A DNA stretch of 37,213 nucleotides from Candidatus Omnitrophota bacterium (GTDB lineage Bacteria > Omnitrophota > Gorgyraeia > Duberdicusellales > 4484-171), in the NCBI GenBank assembly GCA_024231025.1, contig JAAEQW010000274.1:65615-102827 (forward strand), in the 5' to 3' direction. Of the stretch, positions 25,151-32,853 are shown one piece after another. The notes under the pieces were generated by a model. That model ran no database searches, was not told the DNA's origin, and was given only the letters and a program-made list of their open reading frames with translations. The position numbers and the translations under genes were made by a program. Every line of letters begins with the position of its first letter. Position 1 is the stretch's first letter.

Positions 25151-25528
25151 TTAAAGATTGAGCCTTCGCTCTTGGGCTACTAACCAATCTTTCGCTTCGT
25201 CTAAGGCTTTAAAAACCTTGAAATTTCGCTCGGAAAACTTAGCCACTCCTTCTAGGATAATTTTCTGTATTTCGGTAATTCCCACCAAGGCAGCTGCAGC
25301 AACATAATCTTTATTGTCTCTGGTAAAAAGCTGTACCGCGCGAATGGCATCAGGGTCAAGATTAACATTAGTTACGTTTGTTAAAGTAAGGATTGACCCT
25401 TTGAGCCGCGCATCAATAAGTGCTCGAGCCTCTTTAATTAAAGAAAGCACTTCTTCGGAATTAGAGTCAGACCAATCAACATACAAAATTTCTTCGCCCT
25501 TATGCGTGATAAATCGCACTTCTGCCAT
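25151..25528 (-). CDS. STAS/SEC14-like (SpoIIAA-type) protein
   Basis: 125 aa, soluble. Alternating strands and helices with ILYVDWSDSNSEEVLSLIKEARALI and the SILTLTNVTNVNLDPDA segment; the closing KFSERNFKVFKALDEAKDWLVAQ resembles the end of STAS/SEC14-type single-domain proteins. No phosphorylatable serine can be assigned with confidence. Ribosome site AGGAG is 8 nt before the ATG. It lies 4 bp upstream of the TauE gene. Confidence 0.7.
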   Translation of the reverse strand: MAEVRFITHKGEEILYVDWSDSNSEEVLSLIKEARALIDARLKGSILTLTNVTNVNLDPDAIRAVQLFTRDNKDYVAAAALVGITEIQKIILEGVAKFSERNFKVFKALDEAKDWLVAQERRLNL

Positions 25529-25592
25529 ATTTTCTCCTTATGTCTATTGTTTACTAAGAAATTGCCCGAAAACGTTCTTATTATTTAGGGTA

Positions 25593-27398
25593 CTATAGAT
25601 TGCTATCTTTATCAAGATTTTTGTATAAAGCCGCCTCTCGCAAACCACAAATCGAATTAGTAATAAATATTTTATCAGCTTTTTGGAGGTCTTTTTGGTA
25701 TAGAACCTTTTCTGTTGCTTTACCTTTTGACAAAAGGTATTGACGGAAAACACCGCCGAGTAAACCGCTTTCCACTGGCGGAGTAAAAAGCTTGTTCTTT
25801 TTTAATATAAAAATATTGCTAATTGCCCCTTCGGTAACTTGCCCTTGCTGATTAAGAAAAATAACTTCAAAAAATCCATTTTTTGCGGCTTTTTTTCTTT
25901 CTTCGTCATAAAGCGATCGATGCGTAGTTTTGTGATACAGGTACGGGTTGCTTTTGTCCATTCGACAATTACTCAAACATATTTTTATCTTTTTAGGGAT
26001 ATTTTTTGACTTTTTTATTTCGATGTTAATTTTTCCTTCTTCGTCCACGGTTAGCCGCACTTTGTGTTTTGTTTTTAGTTTTTTTGCAGCTTGCCTCAAA
26101 CGCAGTATTATTTTTTTCTTGTCCATATTGATAGAAAAATATTGAGCCGAAAGGATAAGCCTTTTTATGTGAAGATTCAAAAGAAAATATTTTTTATCCC
26201 AAAGGATAGTTTCGATCAATTTTATCCGAGGAGTTTTTCTTGTAAGAAAATCCGCCTTTAACAGCGCTTCTTTGTACTCTTCCTCGGTTGACGAATCATA
26301 AACAATCCCACCGCCTACGCCAATCTCACCCTTTTTTTTATTTAGACAAATTGTTCTTATCGCAACATTGAAGCAGCTTCTTTGGTGCGGCGAAATATAG
26401 CCAATTGCTCCGGTGTAAATCCCCCGCGGTTCTTTTTCCAACTTGCTTATGATTTGCATCGTTTTTACTTTCGGTGCTCCGGTAACTGATCCGCACGGAA
26501 ACAGCGAGCAGAATAATTCTTTTGTTTTTATTTTTCGCCTCGGCACTGCTTTAATTGTAGATGTCATCTGGTACAAGGTACTATGTTTTTCTACATCAAA
26601 AAGCCTTGGTGTCCAAACTTTTTTAGCGATGCGCCCTAAATCGTTTCTTAGAAGATCCACAATCATAATGTTTTCGGCTCTTGTTTTTTGATTGCTTTTA
26701 AGCCACTCTCGGTTTGCACTATCTTCATCAAAAGTCAACCCTCGCTTTACCGTTCCCTTCATCGGTCGACTAGTTAAGTGAGTGTTTTTCCTAAAAAATA
26801 ATTCCGGTGAAAAAGATAAGATTTGGTGCTCACCCGTATTAAGAAACGCCGAATACGCCGTTGGTTGAGTGCGCCGTAGCGCAATATAGAAATCAACAAC
26901 CGATCCAGAAAAGTCAAACTTTACCTTAAAAGTGTGATTAACCTGATATGTTTGCCCCTCCCGTAGGTAGTGCTTAATTTTATTGATAGCTTTTGCATAT
27001 TCTTTACCGTTTATGTTTGGTTTTAAATTCCTGATTTGATAATTAAGGTTTCTTGCCTTGTCTTTGCAAGAATGTATCTTCTCGGGAGCTTCGCTCACAC
27101 CAAGCCACGCTAAAGGAGTTTTATTTTTTTTCCGTAAAGACGCCTGCGCCGAATCAAGAAAATATCCAAACTCATAGGCAAAATATCCGCTTAGCCAATA
27201 TCCTTTTTTTAAATACTGGTCGCCTTTTTCGAAAAACTCATCGACGTTATCGCCATAGTTAAAAACCAACACGTCAATAAACTCACTAAACAAAAACGAG
27301 TCTTTATTTTCTTTATCCAAAGCGGCTGTTTCTAAAAAGACTCCTGGTTTATTTATTATTTTTTTTAAATTTTGCTTTGTTGTTTTCTCAAAAATCAT
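25593..27398 (-). CDS. pabBC: Fused aminodeoxychorismate synthase component I and 4-amino-4-deoxychorismate lyase (PabB-PabC)
   Basis: About 601 aa and two enzymes of 4-aminobenzoate (folate) synthesis. The N-terminal chorismate-utilising domain (~1-390) has FSPELFF, RPMKGTVKRG, AENIMIVDLLRNDLGRI, SVTGAPKVKTM and GGGIVYDSS. The Lys in MKGT (K217 counted from the upstream GTG at 27407) is diagnostic for PabB rather than TrpE. The C-terminal class IV aminotransferase-type lyase (~395-600) has the PLP lysine in YHKTTHRSLYD (K493) and TEGAISNIF. I choose the ATG at 27398, which overlaps the mutM stop as ATGA; the GTG three codons upstream is possible. No PabA glutaminase is encoded nearby. Confidence 0.93.
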   Translation of the reverse strand: MIFEKTTKQNLKKIINKPGVFLETAALDKENKDSFLFSEFIDVLVFNYGDNVDEFFEKGDQYLKKGYWLSGYFAYEFGYFLDSAQASLRKKNKTPLAWLGVSEAPEKIHSCKDKARNLNYQIRNLKPNINGKEYAKAINKIKHYLREGQTYQVNHTFKVKFDFSGSVVDFYIALRRTQPTAYSAFLNTGEHQILSFSPELFFRKNTHLTSRPMKGTVKRGLTFDEDSANREWLKSNQKTRAENIMIVDLLRNDLGRIAKKVWTPRLFDVEKHSTLYQMTSTIKAVPRRKIKTKELFCSLFPCGSVTGAPKVKTMQIISKLEKEPRGIYTGAIGYISPHQRSCFNVAIRTICLNKKKGEIGVGGGIVYDSSTEEEYKEALLKADFLTRKTPRIKLIETILWDKKYFLLNLHIKRLILSAQYFSINMDKKKIILRLRQAAKKLKTKHKVRLTVDEEGKINIEIKKSKNIPKKIKICLSNCRMDKSNPYLYHKTTHRSLYDEERKKAAKNGFFEVIFLNQQGQVTEGAISNIFILKKNKLFTPPVESGLLGGVFRQYLLSKGKATEKVLYQKDLQKADKIFITNSICGLREAALYKNLDKDSNL

Positions 27399-28198
27399 TT
27401 TTGACACTTCGGACAGAAACAGGTACCTCTTCCTCCGGAAACTATCCTTTTTATTTGGCTATTACACTTAAAACAAGCTTGTCCGTTTCGTTGATAAACC
27501 TTTAAAAAAGATTCATACCTGCCTTTGGTCCCATCAGGACGAAGGTAAACATCAACCGACGACCCCCCTACAGAAATTGCTTTTTTTAAAATAGAAATCA
27601 AGCATTGGTAAAGTTTTTCTAGTCTTTGCGGCTCTATCGCGTTAGCACGAGATTCCGGATTGATCCCCGCACAAAAAACTGCTTCCTGCGCGTAAATATT
27701 CCCAATTCCGGCTAAAAAATGCTGGTCCATCAAAAGAGGTTTGATCTTTGCTTTTTTGCCCTTAAAAAGTGCAGCAAATTCTTCTTTCTCCATCTCAAGC
27801 GGTTCCGGGCCCATCTTCTCAACGATTGGTATTTTTCGCCAATCACTGACTAGTTGCACTTGTGCAAAAACCCTTGAATCGCAAAGGTTTAGGAGCCGAT
27901 TCTTTCCAAAATCAAAAATTACTCTCGCAAAACGCTCTTCTTTCTCACTTAAAATAAGAATGCCGTTGATCCTTAAATGAATTGCTAAAAAAAGCTTTTC
28001 CTCAAGCTTAAAAACAAGAAGTTTCCCCCGGCGAAAAATTTCTTTTACTTGCTTTGATTTTATTGTTTCTTTAAATTCTTCGCTGCTTACCCCTTTAATG
28101 GGCCTTTCATCTTTTATTACAACATTTTTGATTTGCTCACCGACAAGCTTCTCGCTAAGGTATTCTTTAATTGTTTGTACTTCCGGCAATTCAGGCAT
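27395..28198 (-). CDS. mutM: Formamidopyrimidine-DNA glycosylase (Fpg)
   Basis: 267 aa. Removes oxidised purines such as 8-oxoguanine and cleaves the abasic site. It starts MPELPEVQTI, giving the catalytic N-terminal proline and glutamate after Met removal. The beta-turn lysine is in FRRGKLLVF, and the helix-two-turn-helix includes AGIGNIYAQEAVF. The C-terminal zinc finger has CFKC ... CFCPKC with the conserved Arg in GGRGT. 6 bp downstream of the zinc-ribbon gene. Confidence 0.96.
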   Translation of the reverse strand: MPELPEVQTIKEYLSEKLVGEQIKNVVIKDERPIKGVSSEEFKETIKSKQVKEIFRRGKLLVFKLEEKLFLAIHLRINGILILSEKEERFARVIFDFGKNRLLNLCDSRVFAQVQLVSDWRKIPIVEKMGPEPLEMEKEEFAALFKGKKAKIKPLLMDQHFLAGIGNIYAQEAVFCAGINPESRANAIEPQRLEKLYQCLISILKKAISVGGSSVDVYLRPDGTKGRYESFLKVYQRNGQACFKCNSQIKRIVSGGRGTCFCPKCQK

Positions 28199-28204
28199 TT
28201 GTTT

Positions 28205-28426
28205 TTAGGTTAAAATAAGCGCAAGAAAAGTAATCAAAACAAGTATTGCCACCCAACTAACCCAGCTTGACTTTTGCTTATAGTCCACCTCTTCTCCGCA
28301 AAAATAACACATTGTTGCATCGTGAGCTATTTGTTTTTTGCAATACGGACACTCAATAAGCTTTGCGTAGTTGAGCTTCTCTTCGCTTTCACTAACTTCT
28401 TTATAGTCAAAAAAATCTTGATTCAT
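28205..28426 (-). CDS. Small zinc-ribbon membrane protein
   Basis: 73 aa. CPYCKKQIAHDATMCYFCG is a C4 zinc ribbon, followed by one C-terminal transmembrane helix (SWVAILVLITFLALILT). The ribbon is probably cytoplasmic. Its start touches the stop of the dUTPase-like gene, so the two are cotranslated. No function can be assigned. Confidence 0.75.
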   Translation of the reverse strand: MNQDFFDYKEVSESEEKLNYAKLIECPYCKKQIAHDATMCYFCGEEVDYKQKSSWVSWVAILVLITFLALILT

Positions 28427-28938
28427 TATTTTAAATCTTTGTAAATTCCGTTATAGCTTTCTGTTTCTTGGGCCGAAAGAAATGCCAGTTGCGCTATTCG
28501 CGCGTTTTCTTTTATCTGCACTCCTTTGGGGTTTTCTACAACTAAAACAAACTCGCTTTTGCCTCGGAAGCCCGCATCCCAAACCCCGTGTTGAGTAAAG
28601 GCGCCCATCCTTAAAAGCGAGGTGCGTGTAAAAGCGATCGCCACTAAATTGTTTGGCATGTTTACTGTTTCGTTGGTCTTGACCTTATAAATTCCGCGAT
28701 CAAGCTGCCACCAACCATATTCATCTGTTTCTGTTTTCTTCTTCGGAATAATTTTTTCAGTCTCCGGCAAAACTCGTTCATTATTAGAAAAGTCAACCGC
28801 TCCGCTTGAAGTAAACTCAGAAATTTCCCCCGCAGTTAAATCAAACCCGTTAGGTGTAAGCTGTTTGTCTGGGCTTACGTAGCCTGAGATTAGTTCTTTT
28901 TCTTCGATAAGTTGTTTTATCTGACTTTTATTAAGCAT
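28426..28938 (-). CDS. dUTPase/dCTP deaminase-family nucleotide hydrolase
   Basis: About 170 aa from the ATG at 28938, which has GGAGG 7 nt upstream; the frame opens 14 codons earlier without a ribosome site. Family marks: LTPNGFDLTAG near the N-terminus, AFTRTSLLRMGA, and GVWDAGFRGKSEFVLVVEN, equivalent to the D-x-G-(F/Y/W)-x-G segment shared by Dcd and Dut. FTRTSLLRMGA matches the nucleotide-phosphate loop. The sequence does not decide between dCTP deaminase, dUTPase or a bifunctional enzyme; the compact size and G-V-x-D-A-G form lean toward dUTPase. Fits the neighbouring pyrimidine genes. Confidence 0.78.
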   Translation of the reverse strand: MLNKSQIKQLIEEKELISGYVSPDKQLTPNGFDLTAGEISEFTSSGAVDFSNNERVLPETEKIIPKKKTETDEYGWWQLDRGIYKVKTNETVNMPNNLVAIAFTRTSLLRMGAFTQHGVWDAGFRGKSEFVLVVENPKGVQIKENARIAQLAFLSAQETESYNGIYKDLK

Positions 28939-28980
28939 TGAGCGCCCTCCATATTTTTTTGGAACACTTATGTCCGCCAA

Positions 28981-29111
28981 TAACCGCTATATTCATGAGT
29001 TAAAAGGTTTGTTCTGAGCATTAGAACATTTGAACATTAGACCGCATTGGATTTTTTCTAATGCTTTAATGATCCAATGCTCTGCCTTTTCGCTCTCTGA
29101 GCGAAAAGACA
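28981..29111. repeat. Repeat-rich spacer 3' of tRNA-Arg
   Basis: Contains degenerate heptamers (GAGCATT, AGAACAT, TTGAACA, 29020-29042), an inverted repeat with 9-bp arms (29044-29052 and 29072-29080), and a perfect 10-bp hairpin with a 3-nt loop (29086-29095 with 29099-29108). The last lies 3 bp past the tRNA-Arg 3' end and may stop or pause transcription on the minus strand, though no T-run follows. No gene is visible. Confidence 0.5.
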
Positions 29112-29183
29112 TGTCCCTGGGCAGAATCGAACTGCCAATTTTGGCTCCGGAGGCCAACGCCCTATCCGTTAGGCCACAGGGAC
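29112..29183 (-). tRNA. tRNA-Arg (anticodon CCG)
   Basis: Acceptor stem GTCCCTG/CAGGGAC, anticodon stem TTGGC/GCCAA with loop CTCCGGA (anticodon CCG, reads CGG), T-arm with GTTCGATTC loop. The 3' CCA is not encoded, unlike tRNA-Val in this window, so a CCA-adding enzyme is needed. Its 5' end and leader are duplicated 138 bp upstream. Confidence 0.94.
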
Positions 29184-29204
29184 AAGTTATGTTTTCGCTT
29201 ACAC

Positions 29205-29342
29205 AGAGCTCATTGCTCCATTATCTTTGTCGCTACCTATCTCCCGCGAGTACTCGGGACTAATTCGGCTAATCCCGAACTTCGTTCGGGAAAGTCTCAT
29301 TGAGCGTTAGGCCACAGGGACAAGTTTTCTTTTCGCTTACAC
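29205..29342. repeat. Palindromic insertion and duplicated 5' end of tRNA-Arg
   Basis: 29305-29342 repeats 29167-29204 with 36 of 38 bases identical: the first 17 bases of tRNA-Arg plus 21 bp of leader. Between the copies are two compact palindromes, CCCGCGAGTACTCGGG (29243-29258) and an 8-bp hairpin TCCCGAAC/GTTCGGGA (29273-29280 with 29284-29291, loop TTC). This reads as a palindromic repeat that landed at, or was duplicated with, the tRNA 5' region. Confidence 0.6.
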
Positions 29343-29380
29343 CTTGTTCCAAACCCGCATTGGAACAAGGTTTTATTTCT
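29342..29380 (+). terminator. Hairpin with T-rich tail, possible terminator
   Basis: CCTTGTTCCA (29342-29351) pairs perfectly with TGGAACAAGG (29361-29370), followed on the plus strand by TTTTATTTCTTT. On the minus strand, where the genes are, no T-run follows, so termination of the pyrC-PilZ transcript is uncertain. No plus-strand gene feeds into it, so the role is unclear. Confidence 0.35.
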
Positions 29381-29762
29381 TTCGTGGGTTTTTATAGCGC
29401 GCTTCTCTTTTTTCTTGCGCGCAGTCGTGAACGTATTGGATGATTTTCTTTCTCTCTTGCAGGGATATATCTTTAAACGTCAAGCTAGTCGCCCAAAAAG
29501 TTTTTTTCTCTTCGTCGGAAATATACCACTCTATTTTAGATTTTAAAACTTCTCCTTTGATCTTTAACGCTCCATCTGGAAATTCTAAAGTAAGATTAGT
29601 TTCTCTATTAACAGCAATACGCTCTTTGCTAACCATCTTTACCCCGCCGCCGCTAATATCTAAAACCACGCCCTCGCCTTTTATTTCCTCGCCCGCGCGC
29701 AAATAATCATATTCGCATTTTAGGCAAGTATCTAATCTAATAAACTTTCGGTTACGATTCAT
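29373..29762 (-). CDS. PilZ-domain protein
   Basis: 129 aa, a single PilZ domain. The cyclic-di-GMP-binding motifs are both present: RKFIR (RxxxR) at residues ~5-9 and DISGGGVKM (DxSxxG) at ~35-43. The remaining strands form the PilZ barrel, ending with a basic helix. It probably changes partner activity on c-di-GMP binding; the partner is unknown. The first 11 bp overlap the end of pyrC. Confidence 0.85.
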   Translation of the reverse strand: MNRNRKFIRLDTCLKCEYDYLRAGEEIKGEGVVLDISGGGVKMVSKERIAVNRETNLTLEFPDGALKIKGEVLKSKIEWYISDEEKKTFWATSLTFKDISLQERKKIIQYVHDCAQEKREARYKNPRKK

Positions 29763-31041
29763 TTTTACTATTATAAACTATTTTCCCATTATAAATCGTA
29801 GTTTCGACCACACCATTTAATTTTGCTCCAAGAAAAGGGGTGTTCTTTGATTTTGAAACTATCTCTTTATGGCGAACTTCCCATTTTTTATCTAAATCAA
29901 CAATAACTAGATCGGCACAAAACCCTTCTTCAACTTTGCCGCAACCCTTTAACCCTAAAATTTGTGCCGGATTAAAAGAAAGCTTCTTGCTTATATCCTC
30001 TATTGAAAGCACCCCCTTAACAACCAGATGTGTATAAATTAACGAGAAGGCAAATTCCAAACCGATGAAGCCAAAAGGAGCATTTTCAAACGGGAGTTCT
30101 TTTTCTGCTTTTGAATGAGGGGCATGGTCGGTTGCAATGCAATCAATTGTTCCATCTTTTAAAGCTTTTTTTATTGCTTCTATATCTTTTTCGTCTCCCA
30201 AGGGAGGGTTTACCTTAAAGTTGCTATCAAAAGCGTTTTTTTCTACATCATCAGCGCTTAAAATAAAATAGTGTGGGGCTGTTTCGGCGGTAACCTTAAC
30301 CCCTTGCTTTTTAGCTCTTCTAATTATATCAACACTTTTAGCGGTACTGATATGCGCAAGGTGTATCGGCACCCTTAAAAACTGCGCCAGCTGTATATCG
30401 CGACTAACAATGGTGCTCTCGGCAATATCAGGAATTGCTGATATCCCGTATTTGGAAGAGATCGCTCCTTCACGCATTGACCCTTTATTAGAGAGAGAAG
30501 TGTCTTCGCAGTGAGAAATTATTAAAGTTTCGCTCATTTTTGAATATTCAAGCGCTCTTCGTAAAAGCAAACTGTCTTTGATGGCTGTTCCGTCGTCACT
30601 TAGCGACAGACATCCTGCCCGGCGCAAGGCAACAAACTCTGTTAGTTCTTTCCCGGCTCGCGCTTTGCTTATTGCTCCGATTGGGTATACATCTGTTTTT
30701 CCTACTCGCCTGCCTTCTTCGGCTATCCACTTTGCACAGGACTCATTATCAATCGCCGGATTTGTATTAGGCATGCAGAAAATCTTAGTAAAGCCCCCCT
30801 TAGCCGCGGCCATCGATCCTGACGAAATATCTTCTTCGTCTTCTCTGCCAGGCGTACGCAAATGAACATGCATATCAATAAAACCAGGGAAAACCGTTTT
30901 TCCTTTTGCCTCGATTATTTTATCTGCTTTTTCGTTAATTTTTTTGGCAACTTTTTCTATTTTTCCTTTAACCAAAAGAATATCGGCTTCTTCTTTCTTG
31001 TCTGAGTTTATAATAGTAGCATTCTTAATTAATATCCTCAC
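29752..31041 (-). CDS. pyrC: Dihydroorotase (type I)
   Basis: 429 aa zinc amidohydrolase making dihydroorotate from carbamoyl aspartate. DMHVHLRTPGREDEED carries the HxH metal pair; further metal ligands are in SHCEDTSLS and LAHISTAKS, and ATDHAPHSKAEKE holds the catalytic aspartate. FKVNPPLGDEKD is also typical. The start is a GTG at 31041 with AGGAGG 9 nt upstream. Separated from pyrB by a 183-bp repeat-filled gap. Confidence 0.95.
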   Translation of the reverse strand: MRILIKNATIINSDKKEEADILLVKGKIEKVAKKINEKADKIIEAKGKTVFPGFIDMHVHLRTPGREDEEDISSGSMAAAKGGFTKIFCMPNTNPAIDNESCAKWIAEEGRRVGKTDVYPIGAISKARAGKELTEFVALRRAGCLSLSDDGTAIKDSLLLRRALEYSKMSETLIISHCEDTSLSNKGSMREGAISSKYGISAIPDIAESTIVSRDIQLAQFLRVPIHLAHISTAKSVDIIRRAKKQGVKVTAETAPHYFILSADDVEKNAFDSNFKVNPPLGDEKDIEAIKKALKDGTIDCIATDHAPHSKAEKELPFENAPFGFIGLEFAFSLIYTHLVVKGVLSIEDISKKLSFNPAQILGLKGCGKVEEGFCADLVIVDLDKKWEVRHKEIVSKSKNTPFLGAKLNGVVETTIYNGKIVYNSKNES

Positions 31042-31224
31042 TCTGTGAAACCTCCTCGCACTTTACACATCAACTTATAAATTAGCTAAAAACGAAAACC
31101 TAAAAATGTAAAACCATAGCTCAAAATTAAAAACTTGTTCCGGAATTTTCCGGACTTAATACCTGCCTGCGGCAGGCAGGCTTACCACTTACAACTTACG
31201 ACTAACCATTGTGTCTGGAAAACT
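31042..31224. repeat. Repeat-filled spacer between pyrB and pyrC
   Basis: AT-rich heptamers (AGCTAAA, AACGAAA, ACCTAAA; 31084-31110) run into a 36-nt segment (31110-31145) nearly identical to 12498-12533. Then come a TCCGGAA/TTCCGGA repeat, a GC-rich palindrome CCTGCCTGCGGCAGGCAGG (31162-31180) and TTACNAC-type heptamers (31182-31208). No gene and no proper terminator, so pyrB-pyrC may still be one transcript. Confidence 0.65.
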
Positions 31225-32157
31225 TTATAGTGCTCGCTTTCTTGTTCCTACCAAATAAAGAGCGGCCATTCGTATCGCTAACCCATTTTCCGCCTGTTTT
31301 AAAATTAACGGGTGCACCTCTTCTTTCAAGGAAGAGCTTATTTCGGCATCCCAATTAATTGGTCCGGGATGCAAAACAATCGCTTCTTTTTTCGCATTCT
31401 TAAACCGCTGAGGTGTTAAAGCAAATTTATCAACATACTCTCGAAGGCTGGGAAAAAAAGAAGATTCTTGTCTTTCAGTTTGCACTCGTAACATTATAAT
31501 AACGTCTGCTTTTTTTATGGCGTCGTCTAAATCATAAGATATCTTCGCTCCTATCTTTTCAAATTCATACGGAACCAATGTTGGCGGCGCACACACTGTT
31601 ACTTTTGATCCAAATTTGCTAAACCCAAAAATGTTTGATCGAGCTACTCGAGAATGAAAAACATCTCCAACGATTAAAACATTCAGCCCTTCTAGTGTGC
31701 CCTTGGCTTCTTTTACTGTGAACATATCCAAAAGAGCCTGGGTAGGGTGTTCATTCTTGCCGTCTCCGGCATTAATGATGCTCGCTTGAGTATATTTAGC
31801 AAGCGTCGAAAGAGAAGCGCTTGAGTTTATTCTTACGATCAATATATCAGGATGATATGCTTGCAGCGTTTTTATTGTGTCGATGATTGTTTCCCCTTTT
31901 GTTAAGCTGCTGCTTGATGCGGAAAAATTTACTACATCGGCACTTAGCCTTTTGGCTGCCAATTCAAAAGAGGTTCTTGTTCGGGTTGAATTTTCAAAAA
32001 ATAAATTAAGAATTGTTTTTCCACGCAGTGCGGGAACTTTCTTAACATCACGTTGAGAAATTTCCTTAAAAGATGTTGCCAAGGAAAGCACTGTTTCGAT
32101 TTCTTCTCGATCAAACTCTTTAATCTCTAAGATGTGTTTTTTATCCCATTTTTCCAT
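31225..32157 (-). CDS. pyrB: Aspartate carbamoyltransferase catalytic subunit
   Basis: 310 aa, normal length. Carbamoyl-phosphate motif FFENSTRTRTSFELAAKRL, the SLTKGETIIDT loop, HPTQALLDMFT and HPGPINWDAEI are all visible. The last is normally HPGPxNRGxEI, so the Arg-Gly pair is replaced by Trp-Asp. No pyrI regulatory gene follows. Start and pyrR stop overlap by one base (TAATG). Confidence 0.95.
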   Translation of the reverse strand: MEKWDKKHILEIKEFDREEIETVLSLATSFKEISQRDVKKVPALRGKTILNLFFENSTRTRTSFELAAKRLSADVVNFSASSSSLTKGETIIDTIKTLQAYHPDILIVRINSSASLSTLAKYTQASIINAGDGKNEHPTQALLDMFTVKEAKGTLEGLNVLIVGDVFHSRVARSNIFGFSKFGSKVTVCAPPTLVPYEFEKIGAKISYDLDDAIKKADVIIMLRVQTERQESSFFPSLREYVDKFALTPQRFKNAKKEAIVLHPGPINWDAEISSSLKEEVHPLILKQAENGLAIRMAALYLVGTRKRAL

Positions 32158-32702
32158 TATTCTGCCCTTGCAATTACAGCTTCGTCTTTTGCGTCACTCT
32201 CTTGCAGCCTTACCTCTACTGATTCGTTTTCGGCGGTTGGAATATTTTTACCAACGAAGTCCGCTCTAATTGGCAGCTCGCGATGCCCGCGATCAACCAA
32301 CACTAAAAGCTCAACTCTTTCAGGACGGCCAAAATCCATAATCTCGTCTAACGCCGCGCGAATAGTTCTTCCGGTAAAAAGCACATCATCAATTAACACA
32401 ACTACTTTGCCGTTTATATCGAAATTGATTTTTGTTTCTTTTACTAAAGGGCTCGGCCCAATCGCGGTAAGGTCATCTCGATAAAGAGTAATGTCTAAAA
32501 CACCTAGGGGAAGCTGGCTTCCTTCTATTTCTTTGATAATTTTCTGTATTCTGCAGGCAAGGTGCGCCCCTCTTGTTTGAATTCCCAATAAAACAATTTT
32601 TTCAAGATTGGGTGTTTTTTCCAAAACCTGGTGAGAAAGGCGGTATAAAATCCTTTTTATATCTTGAGAAGATAATACTATTTTTTCCTCGCTAAAAGTC
32701 AT
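32157..32702 (-). CDS. pyrR: Bifunctional pyr operon attenuator/uracil phosphoribosyltransferase PyrR
   Basis: 181 aa from the ATG at 32702, which has GGAG 8-9 nt upstream; an in-frame ATG six codons earlier lies within the terminator tail and is less likely. The PRPP-binding motif VVLIDDVLFTGRTIRAAL is intact, with GIQTRGAHLACRI and LVDRGHRELPIRADFVGKNIPT typical of PyrR. It binds the leader RNA just upstream when UMP/UTP are high and causes termination. First gene of pyrR-pyrB-pyrC. Confidence 0.95.
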   Translation of the reverse strand: MTFSEEKIVLSSQDIKRILYRLSHQVLEKTPNLEKIVLLGIQTRGAHLACRIQKIIKEIEGSQLPLGVLDITLYRDDLTAIGPSPLVKETKINFDINGKVVVLIDDVLFTGRTIRAALDEIMDFGRPERVELLVLVDRGHRELPIRADFVGKNIPTAENESVEVRLQESDAKDEAVIARAE

Positions 32703-32778
32703 TGCTTCTTCTCCAGACATAAAAATAACCCACCAAAATAGTGGGCCTTCTTCTGCTTTGCTTTATTTTATTTATCAT
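32692..32778 (-). CDS. Candidate leader peptide ORF (28 aa) inside the pyr attenuator
   Basis: ATG at 32778-32776 with AAGGAG 6 nt upstream and TAG at 32694-32692, overlapping the start of pyrR in another frame. The peptide starts MINKIKQSRRRPTILVGYF and is basic then hydrophobic. Its ribosome site is the 3' strand of the PyrR-binding hairpin, and its coding region covers the terminator. Whether it is translated is an inference. Confidence 0.4.
   Translation of the reverse strand: MINKIKQSRRRPTILVGYFYVWRRSNDF
32721..32747 (-). terminator. Attenuator terminator before pyrR
   Basis: Minus strand GGCCCAC (32747-32741) pairs with GTGGGTT (32733-32727) over a 7-nt loop: five Watson-Crick pairs plus two outer G-U pairs, followed by ATTTTT. 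A weak to moderate intrinsic terminator in exactly the position expected for pyr attenuation. Confidence 0.7.
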
Positions 32779-32820
32779 GATAATCTCCTTATCGGCCTCA
32801 CCGGACCGTCTTAAAGGTTT
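32741..32820 (-). promoter_or_regulatory. PyrR-binding RNA leader (anti-antiterminator and antiterminator)
   Basis: At the extreme 5' end of the transcript, CCTTTAAGACGG and CCGATAAGG (32817-32806 and 32796-32788) form a bulged stem around UCCGGUGAGG, matching the conserved PyrR-binding loop (UCCnGnGAGG). GTGAGGCC in this loop (32801-32794) can instead pair with GGCCCAC (32747-32741), the 5' arm of the terminator, with one bulged A. That gives the standard antiterminator. The two states are mutually exclusive, so PyrR-UMP binding would favour termination. Confidence 0.82.
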
Positions 32821-32824
32821 TCTC

Positions 32825-32853
32825 AATATATCTCAGCTAGTAAAAGATGTCAA
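32825..32853 (-). promoter_or_regulatory. Sigma70 promoter of the pyr operon
   Basis: Minus strand: perfect TTGACA (32853-32848), 17-bp spacer, TATATT (32830-32825, one base from consensus). Predicted start near 32818, so the PyrR hairpin is the first structure transcribed. The -35 box overlaps the stop codon of the upstream giant gene. Confidence 0.8.

Noticed and set aside
32703..32720. Upstream in-frame start of PyrR (six extra residues)
   Set aside because: The ATG is in the terminator tail without a ribosome site, while GGAG precedes the ATG at 32702.
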